NCBI GenBank assembly: GCA_037349105.1
Contig: JAYJMM010000026.1
Location: forward strand, 1,488,001-1,552,000
From: Limnomonas spitsbergensis
Lineage: Eukaryota; Chlorophyta; Chlorophyceae; Chlamydomonadales
DNA length: 64,000 nt
Direction of reading: 5' to 3'
Shown here: one piece after another, positions 57,601 through 64,000 of the stretch
Layout: every line of letters starts with the position of its first letter
Position numbering within the stretch: position 1 is the stretch's first letter
Translations under genes and position numbers: made by a program
Notes under the pieces: model-generated
What the model saw: only the letters and a program-made list of their open reading frames with translations
Told to the model about the DNA's origin: nothing
Database searches by the model: none

Positions 57601-60600
57601 GTATAGATCTGCATCAGAATTTTTAGGTGTGAGGAGGATGAGATGCCTTTCCTTTCAGACAATTCTTTGCTAGGTATTTTTGAGGCACTAGACGGCTAAA
57701 TATTAAAGCTTCTGCTCCAACATTGCTCCGACCCTGAACTCTGAAAACAATTCGCATTTTCAATGCAAAATTCCAACATATTACATGTGAGCCTGATTCT
57801 GATTTGCGGGGGGTCTCATTTCCCCCCTAAGTCCAGGAGCATTCTCTATCCGAGCTCACCTCATTTCATGTTGTCAAAGAAGCCGACCCTTCTTCTTGCT
57901 GCCTGTCAGGTTCATCATCAACTTTATTGGGTTTGGAAGCTACAACGTGAACTCCGTGTTGGAGGCGGAGAGGTCGATGTTCCTGGTGAGACCCGGGAGA
58001 GGCTGGCTGCCAGGGAGGGCAGCCGGTGTTGGTCCCTCTGTTGATGTTTTCGTTCCAGGGAGGGACGGGCTGGTGTTGGTCCCTCTGTTGATATTTTCGC
58101 CTCAAAACTTCCAGCTTCATTTCAACGGCTACATGAGCTAGGGGGATGAGGCTGAGTTGTCCATGGTCCTTGGTATAGGGTCGTAGCTGAATGGTAGCTG
58201 AACAGCCATGATGTAGCTGAATAGTAGCTGAAGAAACATAGTGAAGCTGAATAATAGCTGAACAACCATAATGAAGCTGAATGGTAGCTGAACAACCATG
58301 ATGTAGCTGAATAGTAGCTGAACAACCATAATGAAGCTGAATAGTAGCTGAACAACCATGTTGTTGCTGAATAGTAGCTGAACAACCATGATGTAGCTGA
58401 ATTGTAGCTGAACAATCATGATGTATCTGAATGGTAGCTGAACAATCATGATGTAGCTGAATAGTAGCTGAACAACCATGATGTAGCTGAATAGCTATGA
58501 AAAGTCTTCATGTCCAAGCGTGTGTGCTGACGAAGGCCTGATGAAGTCGGTTCTGTCCAAACGTCTCTCCTTTCTTTGATGATGGTTGTGACGTCTGACT
58601 CATTGTCAACCTTGTCTTACCTTGTGATGTAGGTCGAGGAGTATGCAGACGGTGGCACGCTGAAGGCGGTGCTTTCAAAGCAGATGAGGGTGGATGAAGA
58701 AATATACCGAATAAGAGACGCCGTGCGATGGCTCATTGGCATCGCACGCGGCCTCAAGTACCTGCACGAGAGCGAGCCTATGGTAGGTGTGAGCTCTGAA
58801 CCTGACCTCAAACCCTAAGTACTACACCCTTTTGTTTGAGAGACAATGTGTGGTGACCAATTGGCATTGCCCGCGACCTGATGTATCTGGAGGAGAGCTG
58901 GCTTTGATGTGAACCTAAATCTTGAACCCCTTCCCCCTATCAAGAGGGAGACACCGTGCAATGGCTGACATGGCATGGCATTGGCATGGCATGGCTGGCA
59001 TGGCTGGCATGGCTGGCATGGCTGGCATGGCTGGCATGGCTGGCATGGCTGGCATGGCTGGCATGGCATGGCATGACATGGCTGGCATGGCTGGCATGGC
59101 TGGCATGGCTGGCATTGGCATGGCTGGCATGGCTGGCATGTTGTTGATGCCCACATGCCTTTTTCCATGTTTGGGTGCATGTGTCAACGCTACGCCGCAT
59201 GTATGTTTGCTGACATGCTGAGGTGCACAACGAACCTGCACCCTATGTATTGCTTCGCAGGTGATTCACAGGGATCTGAAGCTCGAGAATATCCTGTTGC
59301 ACGGTGGGAAAGGCTGTACAGGTTAGGGTTTAGGGCAGAGGCTTTAGGTTTAGGTTTTTTACCCTCTGGTTTAGGGTAAAAAGGTGAAGGACTTGAACCC
59401 TCCATTCCGCTGGACGATGAGTCAGAGTTCACAGTTTACAGGTGACTCACTTAAATCACTTTCTGCTGCAAGGTGGACATGAATGTAATTAATTAATTAA
59501 TTACTTAAGAACGGAAACAAAAACAATCATGAATGCTGTAGCCAGTAGAAACTGACCAGATCACTGTCAGTTTCGTATCAAAACTGCCGTGGCTTCCTCC
59601 TTGCACGTGTAGGCTCCGACCCAAGCACGCTTGAACCCAAGATCGCGGACTTCGGCTTGTCGGCTCTCGTGCGGCATAACTTTGAGGCCGCTGTCGAGGT
59701 CGAGGAGCTAACCATGTCCGATGCAGAGTACCAGTACCAGCTGGTCACCGGCGGCTCCTCCCAAGAGAATGTAGACAAGGCGGTATCAATACTGGACCCG
59801 GACAAGAAGCGGGAGAGTGCCGCTGTCAGCCGGCGCAAGAAGGACCGCCGGACGTCCTCCGTGATGGCCGACGAGTGGATGCTGAACGCGAAGCGGCGGC
59901 TGAACTCGCTGGCGTCCCCTGACCCGGCGCTGCCGCCGCAGCCGCAGCAGCCCGGGCAGCAGGAGCAGGAGCAGGTCATCACCCCAGGGGAGAAGACCCT
60001 GAGTGCGAAAGTGGCGAGCCAGTTCCAGCTGCGAGTCGCGGCTCCGGGGGACCAGCTCTCAGGGCGGACGGGGACGTTGATGTACATGGCGCCTGAGGTT
60101 TATCTTAAGCTACCGTGAGTGGAGTTTCGAACACTCGGTTTACCTTTTTTTCGTGACTCAATTACATGTCAGCTACCACCCGGCTTCTGGCCGAAGGCCC
60201 CGATTTTGGCCAGCCTTGATGCTTTGGCCACCAGTTGGCCAGGCTAGGTTCGGTCCCAATCGGGGCTTTGGCGGCCGCGGGGCGGCCTGCTTAAGGTGGC
60301 CTCATACCTGGAAATAGAAACGTTGTGAACACTGCCCATGCATACCACTATCGATGCTAGAGGTCCTTCAGCTACAATTCAGCTGCAGCATGGCCTACAG
60401 CCGGGGGAGCCTGGCGTGGCAAGGTGCCTGCTGCTTGCGCCACGGACGGCCGTTTAAGGATTGGTCCCCCATCTGCTCAGTGACAGTCGCTTAGGAGTCG
60501 GTCAAGGGTGGCATACCGCACGCTTACAAAACAATTATACCAAAAGGGTGCGACGCTGTGTCTGCACCAACGTATCTGCAACCAGTGAAGGCTCTGTGCA

Positions 60601-63600
60601 AGGCTTTGCAATGCTAGACTTCACAACGCAAGACTTCACAATGCAAGACTTTGCAATGCAAGACTTCGCATTGCAAGACTTAACAATGCAAAATTGCCGT
60701 GTTTGGTTTGGAGTGCATGAGACCTCTGCTTAAGGCCACCGCCACAAGGCCGCCGCCGCCGGGATCAGTGTTTCCTTTTTCGGGTACGATTTCACCCTCG
60801 GCAGGCCGCCCCGCGGCCGCCAAAGGCCCGATTGAGACCAAACCAGGATCGGCCTATAACTGGTGCACAAGGCAGTTGGGCTGGCCACTACTGTGGCCTC
60901 TGGGCAGAGGCCAGAGTGTAGCTGACATGTGGCTGAGTCACGAAAAATAAACACTGGCTAGGGTGAAGGGAACCAGGTTTTTTTTTTTAGCGTACAGTAG
61001 GTTCCTAGCAGTGGGGCCTGCTGCACCAGGGCCCCCTTGGGCTGTAGGCTATCGGAGCTGAATTGTTGCTGAGTCACCCTGATGTCACACTGCAGCATTG
61101 CATTGGTAGCGTTGCGCACTCTGCAGTACAACAAGGATAGCCTGCTGCACACGTTTATTATAGCGCGCTTCAGCTACTTTACAGCTACTCCATCCTTCAG
61201 CAGGGGGCTGAGTTCGAAAAGTCCTGCTGCTTGGGCCAGAGACTAGAGATATTTATGTTTTTATCGGCGCTGTGGTGCAATCCCGGCAGACCTCAACAGG
61301 CGGTCTGGAGCATGTTACAAGAACAGGGTTCCCGCATCTCTCTCGATTCGGCAGGCCTAGATACTAGGCTGCCATAACAACTGTGTTTCTTTTTATTGTG
61401 ACTCAGCTACATGTCAGCTACACCTCAGTCTCTGGCCGGAGACTCTATTTGTGACCCGCCCTGTTGCTTGGGCCGCCAGCCGTAGGCAGGGCCAGGTTTG
61501 GTCCCGATCGGGCCTTAGCGGCTGCGGGGCTGACTGCCGAAGGTAAAGTCGTAGCATGAAAACATTGCACATGGAAGTCTTGAGGCAAGGTTCAGCTGTC
61601 TCTCAGCTTCATATCTTGCACTGTCTGGAACTGTAAACTCTTAACCTTTGACCCTTCACCCTACTAACCCTACTAAACCCTACCAATCCTCCACCCTACT
61701 AAACCCTACCAATCCTCAACCCTACTTCACCCTGCGAACCCTCCACGCTACTTAACCCTACCAACCCTCCACCCTACTAAACCCTGTGAACCCTCCACCC
61801 TACTGAACCCTACCAACCCTCCATCCTAATAAACCCTACCAACCCTCCACCCTACTAAACCCTACCAACCCTTCATCCTACTAAACCCTTCATCCTACCG
61901 AACCCGTCACCCCTCTAACCCTCCCAACCCTTCACCGTACCAACCCTCCACCCTACTAAACCCTTCATTCTACTTAACCCTACCAATCCTTCAACCTTCT
62001 AAACCCTACCAACCCTTCACCGTACCAACCCTTCATCCTACTAAACTCTACTAACCCTTCACCCCACTAAACTGTCCACCCAACTTAACCCTACAAGCCC
62101 TTCAACCACACTTCACCCTTCTTAACCCAGGTATAATGACAGAGCCGACGTTTTCAGCTTCAGCATCATCGCGTATGAGGTGCTGCATCGCTACATGATG
62201 ATATGCGTCACAAACGGGACGCTGTTCGAGTGTCAGGTGAGAGTCAACAGCCGCTGGGGCGGGTACAGGAACATGCTTTAAATGCTGTGTGGGTGGCGAG
62301 GACTGGTTGGGGACAAGCACGGAGGCCTCATTGCTATATGGTTATCTGTGCCACAAACAGGAAGACCTTTGAATAGCAGATCGGTGTAGTGGCGAGGTGA
62401 CTGCTATTTGAGTGTCAGGTGGGGCTAACAATGATTGGTTATGGGCACAAGTGCGCTGACTCGGCGCCGAATGGGCTTCCTGCTTGTGTATAGCAACCTG
62501 GCCCTTTGGCCCAGCTGTCTGTGGGTAGAGAGTGCATGGGACGCCAAAAAACGCACAGAAACATGTGTGAACAGACAGGCACATGGATTAAAGAGCATGA
62601 ACCTCAACTGGAAAGCAACGCTGCTAGAGTTCCAACTCTGAGGTCAAGCATAACAAGGCAGAGTCTCCTTACTTGTGAGAGTCTGAGGTCAATCAAGGGG
62701 GAGACGGGAAACTGAACACAGGCAAGACGGAGACTGGAGAGAGGCGACGTCAAAGCGGTTAAGAAGAGCAAGGTGCTGTCCGACCGTGATCACAGTAGTA
62801 TGAACATAACAAGAGTCTGCCAAAGTCAAGACTAAAAAGGATCAGACCGTTACTGTACGCAGGTTCAAACAGGCAGGCCATAGTACATGGCCTGCATAAT
62901 CTGTCATCGAAGCTGGGCGGTGTGTAAATGACCAGCGATCGGTTTCAGAGAGCTGTCAAACACGAGAACGTAAACGACGACTGCCAGCTCTATTACATCA
63001 CGGGTTCAAACCCTAAATTTAGAACTCTGAACCTTACTACGTTTTCCAACTGGTTCGATCACTGTGCTGGCTCCTTCAGCCTCCTCGATGCCGACTGTGC
63101 TGCAAGAGAGCAGGCAACTGGCTGTTTGCCCTGTGACTATGCGTCGCGTGTTATAAGTTTTATTTTGGTTTGTGTCGATAATTTCCCCCCGGTTTGCTCT
63201 GCCTGGCCCTTTCGCAAAAGGCTGTGGGCAGACGCGTTGACTTTGTAACTTTGTCAGCTTTGTGAGGGCCTCAGCTACAGTTAAGCTACGGTTAAGCTAC
63301 GGTTAAGCTATGCTTCAGCTACGGTTAAGCTATGCTTCAGCTACGGTTCAGCTACATCATGGCAGGGGATCATGTTATGTATCCAGGGTGGCCTGGTGCC
63401 ATCCTGGACAAATGCACGTGGGCTGTGCAGAAAGAAAGAAGACTGCGCCAGGTGCGCGAGGGTTAAGGAAACAGTGCGGCATGGGCCGAGGCCGCGTCGG
63501 CGCCGTTACCATCATGACAAGAGAAATATCATACAAGCTACGGTAGCGCTTGCGCTCCTGGCTGGATGATACAGCACTAGCCGGCCAAAATTTCGAGCCC

Positions 63601-64000
63601 TTTGCCCCTGTGGTGACCGTCTGTCCCCCCCCCCTAATGTAGGTTTTGCACACGAAATAAGGAAACTGGTATTTTGGCAAGGCTGGCATCCTTCAACAGA
63701 CAGAACCCCGCAAATCTTTTTTCCTCAAGCCCTTCAACAGCTTGGCGCATTGCCAGATCTTGATTTCGTCTTGTGCTGGGCCATGAAATCTCAGCCCCCC
63801 CCCTTGTCTGGTGCCACCCCTTCACACTGATATAACGAAGTTGTTGGTTATTCTCACGTCTTTCTTGACAGACTTACGCCCGGCACATTGCCAGAGCGGG
63901 ACACCGACCATGAACTTTCAGACCCCCTTAGCTCGTGCCCTCCCCTAAATTATGAAACTGACCTGTTGATGATGTTTGCACCCTTGTTGACAGACGTACG
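51652..64000 (+). CDS. Protein kinase, TKL-like, nine exons plus unresolved 3' end
   Basis: Transfers phosphate from ATP to protein Ser/Thr (possibly Tyr); probably cytosolic. Exons: 51652-52110, 53528-53606, 54883-54989, 56171-56214, 57910-57985, 58633-58782, 59261-59321, 59613-60114, 62131-62236 (528 codons; all phases fit), with a next exon at 63872 or 63994. Residues 1-153 are Ser/Pro/Gln-rich and disordered. Kinase motifs: GRGAFGEV (178-185), VAVK with Lys200, helix-C Glu220 in [19 protein letters not shown] hinge, HRDLKLEN (308-315), DFG (338-340), [10 protein letters not shown] (478-487), [15 protein letters not shown]. All catalytic residues are present. The activation segment is about 150 residues instead of 25-35, with a charged then Pro/Gln-rich insert. 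Motif style suggests TKL; substrate unknown. Confidence 0.88.
52590..52825. repeat. Dispersed repeat B, copy 1 (kinase intron 1)
   Basis: About 236 bp from ACAAGGAAGCAGGAATGCAG to TACTAGGGCTTAGAACCT. It is nearly identical to 56,270-56,517 in intron 4 of the same gene, in the same orientation. No terminal inverted repeats or clear target duplication. It may be a SINE-like or segmental copy. Confidence 0.85.
53289..53466. mobile_element. hAT-like MITE, ATGTCAGC subfamily
   Basis: Starts CAGTGTCCGTTTTCGTGACT, then has CAGCCACATGTCAGCCACAT, CCATCGGCCGG, GGTTTGCTCCCGAT and GGCGGCCTGCCGCAGGTGG. The right end is worn (GTAGCCGAAAAAAGC). It resembles the elements at 60,134, 60,766 and 61,380. Confidence 0.6.
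53865..53955. repeat. GCGGCGAAGCC / CCCGCCTGGGGGTC repeat, copy 2
   Basis: GGCGCGGCGAAGCCGCG, a GT run, GGGGGGG, then CCCCCCGCCTGGGGGTCTGG and GGTGAAGCCCCC. Parallels 21,383-21,475. Confidence 0.7.
54990..55180. repeat. GAGGTGGCCGAGGTGGTTGA repeats
   Basis: Irregular GAGGTGG(C/T)(C/T)GA units right after kinase exon 3, whose end GATGAAGTGGAG|GTGCGC has the same GAAGTGGAGGTG flavour. Probably grown from the exon-intron junction. Confidence 0.6.
55190..55240 (+). repeat. Copy of kinase exon 3 end plus donor region
   Basis: AAGTTAATCGTCATTCTCAC then TAGCAATGATGAGGTGG parallels the exon end AAGTCTAACGTCCTCCTTAC then TAGCAACGATGAAGTGG. GTGAGG follows shortly in the copy and GTGCGC in the exon. 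Confidence 0.75.
55545..55830. repeat. CCACGTTTGTA(C/T)C minisatellite
   Basis: About 20 units of a 14-15-bp repeat, CACCACGTTTGTAT or CGCCACGTTTGTAC, in kinase intron 3. The [14 protein letters not shown] frames are by-products. Confidence 0.9.
56270..56517. repeat. Dispersed repeat B, copy 2 (kinase intron 4)
   Basis: Matches 52,590-52,825 with a few substitutions and one short insertion (AGTAAAATGCTT versus AGTAATGCTT). It begins about 55 bp after exon 4. Confidence 0.85.
58155..58500. repeat. About 30-bp tandem repeat in kinase intron 5
   Basis: About eleven units of TAGCTGAACAACCATGATG plus TAGCTGAATAG type, with AT/GT variants. The TAGCTGAA word also occurs in the MITE interiors. Confidence 0.9.
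58822..58990 (+). repeat. Two decayed copies of kinase exon 6
   Basis: Copy 1 (58,838-58,905): GAGAGACAATGTGTGG, CCAATTGGCATTGCCCGCGA, CCTGATGTATCTGGAGGAGA. The exon has AAGAGACGCCGTGCGATGGC, TCATTGGCATCGCACGCGGC, CTCAAGTACCTGCACGAGA. Copy 2 (58,938-58,990): AAGAGGGAGACACCGTGCAA then TGGCTGACATGGC, which runs into the GGCATGGCT array. Stops and shifts make both non-coding. Confidence 0.8.
58958..59142. repeat. (TGGCATGGC)n minisatellite
   Basis: About 18 units of GGCATGGCT with CATGGCATGACATGG variants in kinase intron 6. It begins where the second decayed copy of exon 6 ends, whose words ATTGGCAT and TGGCATGGC could have seeded it. MAGMAG, QPCQPC and HASHAS frames are artefacts. Confidence 0.9.
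60134..60350. mobile_element. hAT-like MITE, ATGTCAGC subfamily
   Basis: CACTCGGTTTACC, TTTTTTTCGTGACTCAATTA, CATGTCAGCTACC, GGTTCGGTCCCAATCGGGGC, GCGGGGCGGCCTGCTTAAGG, ending near GTGAACACTG. The ends are worn and no target duplication is seen. It starts 20 bp after kinase exon 8. Confidence 0.6.
60600..60690. repeat. 15-bp tandem repeat CAATGCAAGACTT(C/T)(A/G)
   Basis: Six units in kinase intron 8. The frame gives MQDFAMQDF peptide, but nothing else suggests coding. Confidence 0.85.
60766..60956. mobile_element. hAT-like MITE, ATGTCAGC subfamily (inverted)
   Basis: 191 bp from CAGTGTTTCCTTTTTCGGG to CACGAAAAATAAACACTG. Flanks GCCGGGAT and GCTAGGGT agree at 5 of 8. The interior is the inverse of the 60,134 and 61,380 elements. 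Confidence 0.75.
61380..61570. mobile_element. hAT-like MITE, ATGTCAGC subfamily
   Basis: From CTGTGTTTCTTTTTATTGTG, with ACTCAGCTACATGTCAGCTA, GGTTTGGTCCCGATCGGGCC and GGCTGCGGGGCTGACTGCCG. The right end is unclear (GTAGCATGAAAACATTG). Confidence 0.65.
61650..62120. repeat. Telomere-like CCCTA(C/A)TAAACCCTACCAA array
   Basis: About 20 degenerate units of CCCTACTAAACCCTACCAAC then CCTCCA, in the intron just before kinase exon 9. The words CCCTAAACCC, CCCTAC and AACCCT recall plant-type telomere DNA (CCCTAAA), but the unit is 24-26 bp, so it is not a true telomere. Confidence 0.85.
62342..62430 (+). repeat. Copies of kinase exon 9 end plus donor
   Basis: First piece: ATCTGTGCCACAAACAGGAA then GACCTTTGA, parallel to the exon's ATGCGTCACAAACGGGACGC then TGTTCGA. 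Second piece: CTGCTATTTGAGTGTCAG|GTGGGGCTAAC, parallel to the exon end ACGCTGTTCGAGTGTCAG|GTGAGAGTCAAC, with a donor-like GT retained. Confidence 0.8.
63265..63362. repeat. AGCTACGGTTA repeat
   Basis: Seven or so 12-13-bp units CAGCTACGGTTA and AGCTATGCTTC in kinase intron 9, close to the MITE word TCAGCTACA. Confidence 0.8.
63858..64000 (+). repeat. Duplicated acceptor and start of the next kinase exon
   Basis: At 63,862 TTTCTTGACAG|ACTTACGCC and at 63,984 CCTTGTTGACAG|ACGTACG share acceptor and first bases. The first continues [13 protein letters not shown] then stops at TGA without a donor, so it may be the decayed copy. The second may be the true exon 10, cut by the window edge. Confidence 0.55.

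Noticed and set aside
58122..58479. [10 protein letters not shown] repeat membrane-like protein
   Set aside because: Antisense translation of the TAGCTGAA intronic repeat; no start context or splice support.
58915..59241. MAGMAG, QPCQPC and HASHAS proteins
   Set aside because: Translations of the GGCATGGCT minisatellite.
61650..62120. True telomere or chromosome end
   Set aside because: The units are 24-26 bp and degenerate, and a gene continues across it on both sides.

Overview
The window looks like nuclear DNA of a eukaryotic alga. Its genes are broken into many short exons with GT-AG introns. Exons are often 35-200 nt, introns are long and full of repeats, and intron phases match exon by exon. 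The best-preserved gene encodes a plant-type L-galactono-1,4-lactone dehydrogenase, which points to the green lineage. A large, repeat-rich prasinophyte such as Cymbomonas would fit, but I cannot confirm a species. There are no operons, ribosome binding sites or CRISPR arrays.

Layout. 0.3-3.2 kb (-): a glutamine-rich protein with about 20 copies of a VQMMPAAGQ-type repeat. 3.7-9.2 kb: repeats only, including two fields of a CCCACGTGGG-type satellite and a decayed retroelement fragment. 11.4-16.2 kb (+): an armadillo-repeat protein with a helical N-terminal region. 18.4-29.4 kb (-): the complete 16-exon GLDH gene, 642 codons, last step of ascorbate synthesis in the mitochondrion. 30.4-38.6 kb: a second retroelement fragment, then a damaged Ty3/gypsy chromodomain LTR retrotransposon that carries part of gag twice in opposite orientation. 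40.1-48.2 kb (+): a provisional gene with a transit-peptide-like N-terminus and two membrane segments. 48.5-51.2 kb (-): a GC-rich frame-broken gag-like region. 51.7 kb to the right edge (+): a protein kinase gene with nine firm exons, still open at the window end.

Mobile DNA. Short non-autonomous elements with CAGTG/CACTG ends sit in introns and spacers. Four have perfect 8-bp target duplications, as expected for hAT-type transposition. Another small family ends in CCGTA and is flanked by TA.

The main unexplained signal is an exon-edge phenomenon. In every substantial gene, the 3' end of an exon together with its 5' splice site has been copied, once or many times, into the intron just downstream. 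The clearest cases are GLDH exon 6 (seven 104-bp copies), GLDH exons 8, 11, 14 and 15, kinase exons 6 and 9, and an exon at 44.9 kb whose last bases and GTGAG donor seed a minisatellite of about 25 units. The GLDH stop-codon region is copied too. Introns here seem to grow by local duplication anchored at 5' splice sites, leaving serial decoy donors. I know of no named system that does this. It may relate to models of intron gain by tandem duplication of AGGT-containing DNA.
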